Part shown: piece after piece, positions 1 through 9,141 of the stretch
Layout: the number at the start of each line of letters is the position of its first letter
How positions within the stretch are numbered: position 1 is the stretch's first letter
Assembly (NCBI RefSeq): GCF_050487225.1
Contig: NZ_JBKQGY010000002.1
Coordinates: 496,001-560,000 of the forward strand
DNA: 64,000 bases
From: Paenalcaligenes sp050487225
GTDB lineage: Bacteria > Pseudomonadota > Gammaproteobacteria > Burkholderiales > Burkholderiaceae_B
Direction of reading: 5' to 3'
The notes under the pieces: model-generated
Databases searched by the model: none
Seen by the model: the letters and a program-made list of their open reading frames with translations, nothing else
What the model was told of the DNA's origin: nothing
Program-made: the position numbers and the translations under genes

Positions 1-77
1 TTCCTGTGTATATCCGTAATACTCAGTGAATAAAATAGTGAACATCTACTGCAGCGTCTGACGCTAATCGAATAACC

Positions 78-1304
78 ATGCCAGCCACTTTCTTTTTGCC
101 CTCCTTCTACAGCAGCATTGCAGTGTTTCTGCTAGGCGCAATTGCGCTAGTCGTCTCCTCAGGCTACTCCGTAGGTGCTGCTCTGCTTTTATTAGGTGGG
201 CTATATGTGCTGTGTAGCCGTCATAAACCAGCACTCACTAAACAAGATTGGTTGGTACTGGCGGCTTTAGTCCTTTACGGCTTGATGGGTATCATTGAAG
301 GCCTGTTCTATCAGTATCCCTCACGCGCTTACGACTTACCCAGCCGCTTTCTTGCTGCGGCTATTGCTCTATTTTTTGTACTGAAATATCCGCCTCGTCT
401 CACGTGGGTATGGGCTGGTTTAGCGACCGGCGGCGTATTGGCTGGCTGTTGGGCTGGATATCAAAAAATCTTTTTGCATATAGATCGTGCAAAAGGCTTC
501 ACCCACGTCATCCAGTTTGGCAATATCTCCATGCTGACAGGCCTATTTTGTTTGGCTGGCCTAGCATGGGCCTGTACTCGCCCTAACAAACGGGGCTGGA
601 TTCTCTGGTTAAGCCTTGGCGCTCTGGGTGGTATTGCCGGCTCTCTGTTCTCAGGCAGCCGTGGAGGGTGGATAGGGTTGCCCTTGATTGCACTGATTTT
701 CTTCCGTGTCTACCACCAGTATTTTTCGCTACGTTTGAAACTGCTGTTTAGCACTGCCATTGTCGGACTAGCGGTGGTGATTTATAGCGTCCCACAGTTT
801 GGTGTACAACAGCGCATACACGAAGCCATCAATAACATTAGCCTCTATACACAAGGACAAAGCAATACGTCTCTAGGCGCTAGGTTTGAAATGTGGAATG
901 GCGCAAGCCAATTATTCATGGCCAAACCCATTTTCGGTTGGGGTAAAGCCCAGTACAAATCAGCCATGACAGAGCTTGCCGACCAAGGCAAGGCGCACCC
1001 TGTTGTGAAAATGTTTGACCACCCCCACAACGAAATACTGAATAACGCCGCAAAACAGGGCATCGTAGGGATTCTCGCCTTATTGTTTCTATATGTAGTG
1101 CCCTTACGCCTCTTTGCTTCGGGACTACGCGCCGCGTCGTTAACACAACGCTCATTAGCAACAGCTGGCTTTCTTTTACCTATCGCCTATATAGATTTCG
1201 GCTTATCCCAAGCATTTCTCACTCATAATAGCGGTGTGATGGTGTACGCCTTCTGGTTAATTGTGCTGTGGGGCAGCTATAGGTTCTACAGCACTCAGAA
1301 ATAA
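78..1304 (+). CDS. O-antigen ligase family (Wzy/WaaL-like) membrane protein
   Basis: A 408-residue polytopic membrane protein with about ten hydrophobic segments. Residues around 190-200 contain GSLFSGSRGGWIGLP, the SRGGW-type signature of the O-antigen ligase/polymerase (Wzy_C) family, and the large periplasmic loop after it contains GWGKAQ and a DHPHNEIL motif near residues 310-325 (the H-x-x-x-N of WaaL-like enzymes). Such proteins join O-antigen or capsule glycan to lipid A core, or polymerise glycan, in the inner membrane. The ATG at 78 has no strong Shine-Dalgarno. Ligase and polymerase cannot be told apart from sequence, and no other LPS genes are visible in the window. Confidence 0.82.
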   Translation: MPATFFLPSFYSSIAVFLLGAIALVVSSGYSVGAALLLLGGLYVLCSRHKPALTKQDWLVLAALVLYGLMGIIEGLFYQYPSRAYDLPSRFLAAAIALFFVLKYPPRLTWVWAGLATGGVLAGCWAGYQKIFLHIDRAKGFTHVIQFGNISMLTGLFCLAGLAWACTRPNKRGWILWLSLGALGGIAGSLFSGSRGGWIGLPLIALIFFRVYHQYFSLRLKLLFSTAIVGLAVVIYSVPQFGVQQRIHEAINNISLYTQGQSNTSLGARFEMWNGASQLFMAKPIFGWGKAQYKSAMTELADQGKAHPVVKMFDHPHNEILNNAAKQGIVGILALLFLYVVPLRLFASGLRAASLTQRSLATAGFLLPIAYIDFGLSQAFLTHNSGVMVYAFWLIVLWGSYRFYSTQK

Positions 1305-1373
1305 ACTGTTAAGAAATATCAAATGATGAATAGAAACGTACACATTTGCTAACAATACAATTATGCTTGGCCG

Positions 1374-3929
1374 ATGAGTGCTCCCCTCCCCCCCCCTCTC
1401 GTAGCAGGTGACCCTCAAAGCAGGCATAGGCTGCCCTTTGGGGTGTGGGCAGTATTCATCGCCTTAATACAAATAGCGTTGGGCATCGTCTGGGGGCAGT
1501 TCATTGACTACAACCCCACACTCAGCACACTACCTGGGTTACTCATTCCCTCTGGCATCGTTCTGGCACTGGCGTTGGCACGTGACTCCAGATTCTGGAT
1601 TAGTGCCGCCGCCGCACAGTTCATTTATGCCTTAGCAGGCAACACCTCAGTTGAGTACAGTTTTTTACTGGCTGCTATCGCCGCCTTAGAGATCGTGCTC
1701 ACCTGCTGGATTATGCGCAAACTGCGCTTTGATGCCTCATTAGAGTCGCCACGTCCATTCATTACCTTGGTGCTCGTACTGGCATTGGGCACACAAAACC
1801 TCAGTGCGCTTGGCTACAGTGCAGTCCTGCATCTTAGTCATCCTTTGTTACAGTCTAGCCTTAGTGATGGCTACCTCAACCTCTGGGCGGTGAGCTTGGT
1901 AGAAAAACTCTTGTTCATCCCCTTGATACTGGCATGGGCAAAAGGCTGTTCTTTTCAACGTCCACGACTCACCGAGTTTCTGTTCAGCACAGCGCTGCTC
2001 TGTCTCGCTTCGTTCTACGCTTACCGTTATGGTCCTAACGGGCTGTTTTTACTCCTACCAGTGCTGGCGTGGTTATCCACCAGACAAAACCTGCTGCTCT
2101 TTAGTATCAGCCTGCTATGCATGACCCTCACCATGCTGGCAACACAGTTATATGTGTATTCAGGCGTAGATGCCCCTGAGCTACTCTGGTTCTTGCTAGG
2201 CAGCTTGCCCTTAGCCATCACCTGCAACATCAGCTACCGCACACAACAACTTAAGCAAGCGCAGAATCTGCACACTTCAGATCAATACGATAAGCTGTTT
2301 AACCATGCCCCTGTGCTGATCAACAGCTTTGATATGGATGGTCGTTGTGTGGTGTGGAACAAAGAGTGCGAGCGTGTGTTTGGCTGGAAACGCGAAGAAC
2401 TCTTCAACTCACCAGATCCATTGGCGCTGCTGTATCCCGATGCTATTCAACGTTCCGCTGCCCGGCACAGCATTTTTACTCGCGAAGTGTCGTTTCAAAC
2501 CTGGCACCCTAGGACTAAACAAGGCCATAGACTCAGCACACTATGGGGCAATATACAGATTGATGAAAACCAAGCGATAGGCATAGGGATTAACCTGAGC
2601 GATCATGCCAGAGCTGAACAAGAGCTGTTGTTAGCCAAAGAACGCTATGAAAACCTCGTACAACGCATACCGGTAGGCGTCTTTACCCTGCGCCAATCGC
2701 TAGATGGTGCAATTATGTACGAGTACGTCAGCCCACGCCTGTGCGAAATGTATAACCTGTCGGATAAAGCCATTTATGCCGACCCAGCGGCTATCAGCAA
2801 CTGCTGGCACGAAGAAGACCGCGCCGAAACCATACGCCTCACTGCCGAGGCCCGTGCATGGTTGCGCCCTATGCGTCTGGATACCCGCGCCATCATCAAT
2901 GGCCAAGAGCGCTGGATACGTATAGAAAGTAATTCCACCCGCCTGCCTAACGGCGACATTCTGTGTGACGGCGTACAAACCGACATCACCGAAACTCGTC
3001 GTAATGAGTTTGAACAACGTATTGCGGCCAGCGTATTCAAACGCAGTTATGACAGCATTCTGATTTTGGATGATCAGCATCGCATCATTAACGCCAACCC
3101 ATCAGCCATACGCCTAAGCGGCTATACCCTGAGCGAGTTGCGTGGTCATACTGTAGACCTATTGCTGCCACCTTCATCGCAAGCCGTGAACTTCCAACGG
3201 GCTATTTGGCAAGAAGTCATGACCACTGGTGCATGGCAAGGCGAAGTTACCATGCATTCCCACAACCAGACCGAGCGCCCCTTGCAGGTCTCCATCGTGC
3301 CAGTGCGTAACAACAAAGGGGCCATTCTGCGTTATATCGTGGTGGGTACCGATGTCAGCCTACTCAAAGCCCGTGAGGCACGCTTAGAACGCCTCGCCCA
3401 CTTTGACTCGCTCACCCAATTACCTAACCGCTACCTACTCACTGATCGCTTGCGTCAAGCGTTATCCCACGCCGACCGCAATCAGAACCTGCTGGCTACG
3501 TGTTATGTGGATCTAGACGGCTTCAAAGCAGTCAATGACCAGTACGGCCATAGTATTGGCGACATGCTACTGAAAGAAGTGGCCGTACGACTCACCAGCA
3601 AACTACGCAAGACCGATACTGTTGCCCGCTTAGGTGGCGATGAAATGGTATTACTGCTGGGCGACTTTAAGTCTCCCGATGACAGTTGTGGCCTCTTGCA
3701 AGAGCTCTTGAACTTGCTGGCTCAACCGTATCAAATACACGGTTTACAACCCATCACCGTGTCTGCCAGTATTGGGGTGAGCTTCTACCCTAGCGACGCT
3801 ACCGACCCAGAACGCCTATTGCAGTTGGCTGACCAAGCCATGTATTTGGCCAAGCAATCTGGAAAAAACACTTACTATTTTCACAATCAAGCCACAAAAG
3901 AATCGCCCCTCACCGATGTCTCGCTCTAA
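1374..3929 (+). CDS. MASE1-PAS-PAS-PAS-GGDEF diguanylate cyclase
   Basis: This 851-residue sensor should synthesise cyclic di-GMP. Residues 20-290 hold about eight hydrophobic helices resembling a MASE1 sensor. Three PAS-like domains follow at about 304-415, 423-545 and 553-665, then a GGDEF domain from about 671 (HFDSLTQLPNRYLL). The active-site loop reads GGDEM instead of GGDEF, at about residue 753. An RKTD inhibitory I-site lies exactly five residues before it, so product inhibition is expected. There is no EAL domain. The last GGDEF position tolerates variation in active enzymes, so activity is probable but not certain. Codons 6-8 fall in a run of nine C residues that could slip. It follows the ligase gene after 69 bp. 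Confidence 0.88.
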   Translation: MSAPLPPPLVAGDPQSRHRLPFGVWAVFIALIQIALGIVWGQFIDYNPTLSTLPGLLIPSGIVLALALARDSRFWISAAAAQFIYALAGNTSVEYSFLLAAIAALEIVLTCWIMRKLRFDASLESPRPFITLVLVLALGTQNLSALGYSAVLHLSHPLLQSSLSDGYLNLWAVSLVEKLLFIPLILAWAKGCSFQRPRLTEFLFSTALLCLASFYAYRYGPNGLFLLLPVLAWLSTRQNLLLFSISLLCMTLTMLATQLYVYSGVDAPELLWFLLGSLPLAITCNISYRTQQLKQAQNLHTSDQYDKLFNHAPVLINSFDMDGRCVVWNKECERVFGWKREELFNSPDPLALLYPDAIQRSAARHSIFTREVSFQTWHPRTKQGHRLSTLWGNIQIDENQAIGIGINLSDHARAEQELLLAKERYENLVQRIPVGVFTLRQSLDGAIMYEYVSPRLCEMYNLSDKAIYADPAAISNCWHEEDRAETIRLTAEARAWLRPMRLDTRAIINGQERWIRIESNSTRLPNGDILCDGVQTDITETRRNEFEQRIAASVFKRSYDSILILDDQHRIINANPSAIRLSGYTLSELRGHTVDLLLPPSSQAVNFQRAIWQEVMTTGAWQGEVTMHSHNQTERPLQVSIVPVRNNKGAILRYIVVGTDVSLLKAREARLERLAHFDSLTQLPNRYLLTDRLRQALSHADRNQNLLATCYVDLDGFKAVNDQYGHSIGDMLLKEVAVRLTSKLRKTDTVARLGGDEMVLLLGDFKSPDDSCGLLQELLNLLAQPYQIHGLQPITVSASIGVSFYPSDATDPERLLQLADQAMYLAKQSGKNTYYFHNQATKESPLTDVSL
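1388..1396. repeat. C9 homopolymer inside the start of the diguanylate cyclase gene
   Basis: Nine consecutive C residues cover codons 6-8 (Pro-Pro-Pro side) of the diguanylate cyclase gene. Loss or gain of one base would frameshift the protein almost at its start. Homopolymers of this kind at 5' ends are classic slipped-strand sites; whether this one switches is inference. Confidence 0.6.
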
Positions 3930-3995
3930 GCACTGACAGTACAATGTGGCGTTCATTCCGGCCGTCTATACCCTATGTTTTCTTGGGAGAACACC

Positions 3996-4694
3996 ATGTC
4001 TCACGCGTTTCGCAACCGCCATACTCCAGCGGTAGCATTGTGTGCCGCTTTACTGTCTGCAGGCTTACTGAGCTACAGTCCATTTAGCTTGGCACAAACT
4101 TCAGCGCCAACCAGCAACAGTCCAACTGCCCCTGCACCAGAAACGCCAACGGTAGCAGCGACTCCAGAAACACAAGCACCAGCCCCCGCGACAGACGTAC
4201 AAGCCGCACCAACCCAAGAGCCAGCCGCTGCCACACACACCACTGAGGCCGCACCCAAAGCGCCGCCTGAGAACGTCATTACCGTCAACGATCCGGTAGA
4301 TGCGTTCCCTGCCCCTGAGCCCGGTTTTGTACGCCATGTAATCCACTTACCTGTGGGTAACTATGAAAATGATCTGAAAGTCGAGCTACTGCCCGGTAAA
4401 GTCGTAGAGACCGATTGCAACACGCGTCAGTTCATTGGTCAGTTAGAAGAGAAAACGCTAGAAGGCTGGGGTTATACCTACTATGTGCTTCCCAGTATAG
4501 AGGGCCCAATCTCCACGATGATGGCGTGTCCAGAAGACAGCAAAAAGATGCAGTTTGTACCCGTCACTGGCAGTGCGGGGTCATTGTTGTACTACAATAG
4601 CCGATTGCCCGTCGTAGTCTATCTACCTGAAGAAGTAGAACTACGTTGGCGCACGTGGGTCGCGACTCCAGTAGTTAGCGCCGACAGTCAATAA
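3996..4694 (+). CDS. eco: Ecotin-family periplasmic serine protease inhibitor with long Pro/Ala linker
   Basis: A 232-residue exported protein. Residues 1-33 are a signal peptide (cut near SLA|Q). Residues 35-92 are a Pro/Ala/Thr-rich linker. Residues about 95-225 match ecotin: VELLPGKVVETDCN, the KTLEGWGY motif, the reactive loop STMMACP and the YNSRLPVVVY strand. The P1 residue is Met175 of STMM; Cys141 and Cys178 are placed for the conserved loop disulfide. Ecotin inhibits trypsin-like, chymotrypsin-like and elastase-like host proteases in the periplasm. The ATG at 3996 was chosen over the in-frame ATG at 3975 because GGGAGA lies 5 bases before it. The linker is not part of the E. coli protein (inhibitor domain directly after the signal). 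Confidence 0.9.
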   Translation: MSHAFRNRHTPAVALCAALLSAGLLSYSPFSLAQTSAPTSNSPTAPAPETPTVAATPETQAPAPATDVQAAPTQEPAAATHTTEAAPKAPPENVITVNDPVDAFPAPEPGFVRHVIHLPVGNYENDLKVELLPGKVVETDCNTRQFIGQLEEKTLEGWGYTYYVLPSIEGPISTMMACPEDSKKMQFVPVTGSAGSLLYYNSRLPVVVYLPEEVELRWRTWVATPVVSADSQ

Positions 4695-4727
4695 TAATTA
4701 TCTTTCAGTAGCCGGCGGAGAGGCTCC

Positions 4728-5084
4728 ATGATTGTTGCTATTACAGCCTTATTCGTCTTTCAATTACTAGGGGAAATCGTAGTCCAATACTTGGGCATAC
4801 CATTACCCGGACCTTTAGCCGGCATGCTGTTGCTGCTCGCCGTATTCATCATACGCGGGGGTATTCCTACCGAGCTTGATAAAGCCGGTACAGCGCTATT
4901 GCAGCACTTGATGCTGCTGTTCATCCCAACCGTTACCGGGATCATGCTGTTCTTTGACAAGATTGCCGAAGAATGGCTGCCCTTTATCGTAGGTAACCTA
5001 CTAGCGGTGGCGTTGACCATTTTCTGTACCGCCTTTGTGCTCAAAAAACTGATGTCCAGACAAGCAGATAAGGAAGAACAATGA
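4728..5084 (+). CDS. lrgA: CidA/LrgA family holin-like protein
   Basis: A 118-residue protein with four hydrophobic helices and the family motif YLGIPLPGPLAGMLLLL near residues 22-38. CidA/LrgA proteins are small holin-like membrane proteins linked to murein hydrolase control and, in some bacteria, to pyruvate uptake together with the LrgB partner. A strong ribosome site (GGAGAGG) precedes the ATG. The stop overlaps the start of the next gene by four bases (ATGA), so the pair is translationally coupled. Whether it acts like Cid or Lrg cannot be read from sequence. Confidence 0.88.
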   Translation: MIVAITALFVFQLLGEIVVQYLGIPLPGPLAGMLLLLAVFIIRGGIPTELDKAGTALLQHLMLLFIPTVTGIMLFFDKIAEEWLPFIVGNLLAVALTIFCTAFVLKKLMSRQADKEEQ

Positions 5085-5815
5085 ACGACGATTTCTTCCG
5101 TATTTGGGTATTCCTTACCGAATCCCCCCTGCTGTGGTTAACACTCACACTCTGCGTGTATTTGTTTACCCTGACCATCTACAAGCGCGCCAACTCCAAT
5201 TCGTTCCTGTTGCCCGTACTGACATCGGTAGTGATCCTGGTCCCCATTTTGCAATGGACAGACACTCCGTATGAACACTACTTTGAGGGCGCACAGTTTA
5301 TACAGTTATTGATTGGCCCAGCTACTGTGGCCTTAGCTATTCCCTTGTATAAACAGCTAAAACTGCTACGCCAACACTGGAAGCCCATTATGGCGGCGCT
5401 GTTTGTAGGCACTAACGTCGCCATGTTTAGCACAGTGTTTATTGCGTGGGCGTTAGGTGGCTCGTCGGCCATTATCATTGCCATGATGCCCAAATCGGCC
5501 ACGATGCCTATTGCCATGGCTTTGGTCGATTACTTTGGCAGTGAGCCCTCGTTAGCGGCTGTTTCAGTCGCCATTACCGGTATTGGTGGCACGATTATTG
5601 CTGTGCCACTACTGCGCATGATGAAGGTGACTGACCCCATTACCGAAGGCTTTACGCTAGGCTTAACGGCACACGCTATTGGGACGGCTCGCTCTATGCA
5701 GCTTAATCAAACCACCGGCGCTTTTGCTGCCTTGGGTATGAGCTTAACGGGTATTGCCACCGCATTGCTCATGCCCGCAGCCGTTGCGATAGGCCGTTCA
5801 CTGGGTATGCTGTAA
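5081..5815 (+). CDS. lrgB: LrgB/CidB family membrane protein
   Basis: A 244-residue polytopic protein, usual length for LrgB. It carries the family blocks IIIAMMPKSATMPIA (about residues 135-150) and AHAIGTARSMQLNQTTGAFAALGMSLTG (about 198-224). It partners with the LrgA-like protein encoded just upstream, and their starts and stops overlap. LrgAB pairs control autolysis or export/import of small acids such as pyruvate or glycolate; a CstA/BtsT-type pyruvate transporter also lies in this window, but no direct link is shown. The gene ends one base before the stop of the convergent ampG-like gene, leaving no intergenic terminator. Confidence 0.9.
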   Translation: MNDDFFRIWVFLTESPLLWLTLTLCVYLFTLTIYKRANSNSFLLPVLTSVVILVPILQWTDTPYEHYFEGAQFIQLLIGPATVALAIPLYKQLKLLRQHWKPIMAALFVGTNVAMFSTVFIAWALGGSSAIIIAMMPKSATMPIAMALVDYFGSEPSLAAVSVAITGIGGTIIAVPLLRMMKVTDPITEGFTLGLTAHAIGTARSMQLNQTTGAFAALGMSLTGIATALLMPAAVAIGRSLGML

Positions 5816-7051
5816 TTACTCGGTGCGATGATCCAATGCCAGGATTTGTTGTTTGCGCCAACGCAGCAAGAACAGCCCTGGCAACGCAATCACAATAGTG
5901 ACCAAGAAAAAGGTAGGCCAGCCTAAACTTTCTACCAAGAACGGGGTAAGCGGGCCCGCCAAGTACGTACGTCCCACGGCTGCCAAGGCAGACAGTAGCG
6001 CGAATTGCGTGGCTGAAAACTGTCTATTACACAGCGCCATCAACAAGGCCACTGAGGCCACCGTACCCAAGCCGCCGCACAGATTTTCCAACCCCACCAC
6101 AACGGCCATGAGCCACAGCTCGGACGAGTTCACCGCCAAGACCCAGTAGCCTAGGTTAGACACCGCCTGCAAAATACCAAATAACATCAATGCACGATAC
6201 AGGCCCAGTCTGGCCATCATGCTACCGCCCAATAGGGCTCCTGCAATGGTGCTCGCCAGCCCGAATATTTTGTTGATATAGCCTATTTCGCTTAAGCTAA
6301 ACCCTGCCCCACGAATCAAAAACGTGGTGGATAATGCTCCAGCAAATGCATCACCCAGCTTGTACAGCACAATCAACAGCAATAAGCTTAGCGCCCCCTC
6401 GCGGGAGAAGAATTCTTTAAATGGTTCTACCACCGCATCACGTAAGTTACGCGGCGGCTTCACTTTAAGCTCAGGCTCTGGGGCCAACAATGTGGCCACC
6501 ATACACCCAGCCATCAGCAAGCCCATGAGCATGTAGGTGTACTGCCAACCCAACCATTTATCAGCCAGAATCAAGGCCAAACCACTGGATACCAGCATCG
6601 CTATGCGATAGCCCAGTACACGCAAGGCGGCCCCCGCCGCTCGCTCGTCTTGGTGCAAGACGTCGGTGCTGTACGCATCAAACGCAATATCTTGCGTGGC
6701 CGACATAAAGGCCACAAACACCGCCAATAACGCCAATGGCATTAATTGTGTGCCGGGCGATAACAGCCCCATCGCCACAATAGACACCGCCAGCAGCAAC
6801 TGAGAAATGAGAATCCAACCGCGCCTACGGCCTAAGAAAGGAAAGGCAAAACGGTCGATTAAGGGTGCCCACAAAAACTTCAGCGTATAAGCAGACCCCA
6901 CCAGCGTCAAAAAGCCAATTTGCGTCAAACTGACATCTTCTACGGTAGCCCAAGCCTGTAACGTCCCGCTTGTGAGAGCCAGTGGCAGGCCACTCGCAAA
7001 CCCCAGCGCCAGCAATGACAAAACTCGTGGACTGGCATAGGGAGACGCCAT
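5816..7051 (-). CDS. ampG: AmpG-family muropeptide permease (MFS)
   Basis: A 411-residue, 12-helix major facilitator protein. The opening FASGLPLALTSGTLQAWATVEDVSLTQIGFLTLVGSAY-type block (residues 18-55, split here by description) and the ATQDIAFDAYSTDVL motif near residue 132 are diagnostic of AmpG permeases, which import anhydro-muropeptides from the periplasm for cell wall recycling. It lies 17 bases after metW on the same strand, so it is probably the last gene of the metX-metW-ampG transcript, an arrangement with no obvious functional link. Paralogous AmpG-like permeases of unknown substrate exist, so substrate is inferred. Confidence 0.85.
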   Translation of the reverse strand: MASPYASPRVLSLLALGFASGLPLALTSGTLQAWATVEDVSLTQIGFLTLVGSAYTLKFLWAPLIDRFAFPFLGRRRGWILISQLLLAVSIVAMGLLSPGTQLMPLALLAVFVAFMSATQDIAFDAYSTDVLHQDERAAGAALRVLGYRIAMLVSSGLALILADKWLGWQYTYMLMGLLMAGCMVATLLAPEPELKVKPPRNLRDAVVEPFKEFFSREGALSLLLLIVLYKLGDAFAGALSTTFLIRGAGFSLSEIGYINKIFGLASTIAGALLGGSMMARLGLYRALMLFGILQAVSNLGYWVLAVNSSELWLMAVVVGLENLCGGLGTVASVALLMALCNRQFSATQFALLSALAAVGRTYLAGPLTPFLVESLGWPTFFLVTIVIALPGLFLLRWRKQQILALDHRTE

Positions 7052-7068
7052 GATGCTAAAACCTTTAT

Positions 7069-7689
7069 CTAAGCTGCCGCATGCGGCGATTCAAAACGAT
7101 ATACAGCCAAACGGCTACGCAGGCTAGGTAACACACGTACCTCAGCACTGTGGTCAAAGGCTGCACGATGCGTAATACGTAAATTCAGTGAACGCGCCAG
7201 ATCTTCAAAATCTTTAAACGTACACAAGTGGATATTGGGCGTGTCATACCACTGGTATGGCATTTCGCCCGATACCGGCATGCGTCCAGCTAAAATAGAC
7301 AGACCGTGTGACCAGTGCCCAAAGTTGGGGAAAGACACCACCCCAAACCGTGCCACACGTGCCATTTCGCGCAAGATATGCTCGGTATTCAACATAGACT
7401 GCAAGGTTTTAGATAATACCACCGTGTCAAAAGACTGGTCGGTAAACAATGCCAAACCTTGCTCCAAGTCTTGCTGAATGACTGGTACGCCACGGCGTAC
7501 ACAACCAATCATAGACTGTGGGTGACGCTCTACCCCTATACCATCTACCTGCAGCGAGTCGCGCAAATGCGCTAATAACTTGCCATCCGCACAGCCCAAA
7601 TCCAGCACGCTGGACGAGGGCTCAATCCACGATGCGATGCGCTGTAAGTCAGGACGCTGCGCTAACGACTCTGAATGTATGTTGCTCAT
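7069..7689 (-). CDS. metW: MetW methionine biosynthesis methyltransferase-like protein
   Basis: A 206-residue Rossmann-fold protein with the SAM-binding motif VLDLGCADGKLLAHL near residue 30 and the VVLSKTLQSMLN segment typical of MetW. MetW is found next to MetX in many proteobacteria and supports homoserine O-acylation; its own chemistry remains less well defined. The start codon overlaps the metX stop by four bases (ATGA), which indicates translational coupling. The whole unit sits behind the SAM-II-like leader upstream of metX. Confidence 0.93.
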   Translation of the reverse strand: MSNIHSESLAQRPDLQRIASWIEPSSSVLDLGCADGKLLAHLRDSLQVDGIGVERHPQSMIGCVRRGVPVIQQDLEQGLALFTDQSFDTVVLSKTLQSMLNTEHILREMARVARFGVVSFPNFGHWSHGLSILAGRMPVSGEMPYQWYDTPNIHLCTFKDFEDLARSLNLRITHRAAFDHSAEVRVLPSLRSRLAVYRFESPHAAA

Positions 7690-8921
7690 GCCAATATCCC
7701 CGTTACTCGTGCACGGGTTCCCAACCCCATGGTCTCTGCAATGTGATCATAATATCCCTGCACCACGCCGTGATACCGCTCGTCATCCAGCAAAAATGCA
7801 TCGTGCCCATGTGGGGCATCGACTTCCGCATACGTCACTGACAAACGGTTTTTCAGTAGCGCTTGCACAATCTCACGTGAACACTCTGGCGAAAAGCGCC
7901 AGTCTGTGGTGAACGACACCAACAAGAACTTCGCTTTCACATGGGCCAAAGCTTTGGCCAAATCACCATTGTGCAGACGCGAAGGATCAAAATAGTCCAG
8001 CGCACGGGTAATCAGCAAATACGTATTTGCATCAAAATAGGTAGAGAACTTTTCGCCTTGGTAGCGCAAGTAAGACTCCACCTCGAACTCTACGTCGTAA
8101 CCATAGCGATAGGCTTGGTCATCCAACGGATTACGCTGACTGCGGCCAAACTTCTCGGCCATGACGGTATCGGATAAATAGGTGATATGGCCCAACATGC
8201 GCGCCACACCCAACCCACTACGTGGCACGGTATTGTGCGCATAGTAATCACCAGCGTGAAACTCTGGGTCAGAAATAATGGCTCTACGCGCTACTTCGTT
8301 AAACGCGATGTTCTGCGCGCTCAATCTGGGCGTACTGGCGATCACAATGCAGTTTTCTAAGCGGTCTGGTTGGCTAATCGCCCACTCCAGCGCCTGCATG
8401 CCGCCCAATGAACCGCCCATGACGGCCGCAAATTTTTGAATACCAAAGTAATCCGCCAAACGGGCCTGAGCATTCACCCAGTCTTCCACCGTCAAAATGG
8501 GGAAGTCGGCGCCCCAAGGCTTATTGGTAGCAGGATTAGTAGAGGCGGGGCCCGTAGAGCCAAAGCATGAACCTATGTTGTTCACACCAATGACAAAGAA
8601 ACGGTCGGTATCCAACGGCTTACCGGGGCCAACCATGTTGTCCCACCAACCTATATTTTTAGGATTAGCGGCATCAATACCAGCCACATGGTGAGACGCG
8701 TTTAAGGCATGACACACCAATACCGCATTACTGCGGTCAGCGTTCAATGTGCCATAGCTTTCCACACACAGTTCGTACTGCGGCAGCACTTGGCCGCTTT
8801 TCAGTAATAGTGGCTCGGAAAAACCGATGATTTCTGGTTTGACTATACCCACCGAACCTTCAGGAACGATGGCATCAGACAAGCCCGCAATAGCAGGAAT
8901 AGAATTAGCAGTAGTACCCAT
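7686..8921 (-). CDS. metX: Homoserine O-acyltransferase (acetyl- or succinyltransferase)
   Basis: A 411-residue alpha/beta-hydrolase-fold enzyme that acylates homoserine from acetyl-CoA or succinyl-CoA, the committed step of methionine synthesis. Visible motifs are VLVCHALNASHH (oxyanion region, about residue 68), the nucleophile elbow MGGSLGGMQALEW (Ser near residue 168), and the C-terminal acid and histidine in TTDWRFSP and DAPHGHDAFLLD. Length is usual for proteobacterial MetX. Acyl donor specificity cannot be assigned safely, since many enzymes called acetyltransferases are succinyltransferases. Translation is probably controlled by the SAM-II-like element whose 3' end contains the ribosome site AGAGG five bases before this ATG. 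Confidence 0.95.
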   Translation of the reverse strand: MGTTANSIPAIAGLSDAIVPEGSVGIVKPEIIGFSEPLLLKSGQVLPQYELCVESYGTLNADRSNAVLVCHALNASHHVAGIDAANPKNIGWWDNMVGPGKPLDTDRFFVIGVNNIGSCFGSTGPASTNPATNKPWGADFPILTVEDWVNAQARLADYFGIQKFAAVMGGSLGGMQALEWAISQPDRLENCIVIASTPRLSAQNIAFNEVARRAIISDPEFHAGDYYAHNTVPRSGLGVARMLGHITYLSDTVMAEKFGRSQRNPLDDQAYRYGYDVEFEVESYLRYQGEKFSTYFDANTYLLITRALDYFDPSRLHNGDLAKALAHVKAKFLLVSFTTDWRFSPECSREIVQALLKNRLSVTYAEVDAPHGHDAFLLDDERYHGVVQGYYDHIAETMGLGTRARVTGILA

Positions 8922-8926
8922 AGGGA

Positions 8927-8981
8927 CCTCTTTAGCTGGATTTATGGAGCGCCCGCAAGCGGATCAGGCAAATCGGCGCAA
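8927..8981 (-). promoter_or_regulatory. SAM-II-like riboswitch in the metX leader
   Basis: Read on the minus strand, the leader contains GCGCC (8979-8975) pairing with GGCGC (8953-8949), a loop starting GATTTGCC, and then ATAAAT-N2-AGCTAAA-N-AGG running into the ribosome site of metX. These are the conserved elements of the SAM-II (SAM_alpha) aptamer: a short P1 stem, a GAUUU...CC loop strand and a downstream AUAAAU..AGCUAAA.AGG strand forming the pseudoknot. SAM binding would close the pseudoknot and hide the AGAGG, repressing metX-metW translation. Identification is by recalled consensus; a covariance search was not possible. Confidence 0.83.
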
Positions 8982-9141
8982 ACAAATGAATTGATCGCTA
9001 AAAGTGTATCACTTGGCGTCCGCTTGCACAGCCCCACTACCGCTTTTTTTGGTCAAAGCCTACCTGATCGGCATATACTGCTTTAATCCCTATCAAACTA
9101 GTACTATTTAATAGCTTTATCCAACCCCCGTGGTGGCCTCA

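Noticed and set aside
5815..5816. Possible fused or overlapping gene at the lrgB/ampG junction
   Set aside because: The two genes are convergent and simply abut at their stops; both have complete C termini.
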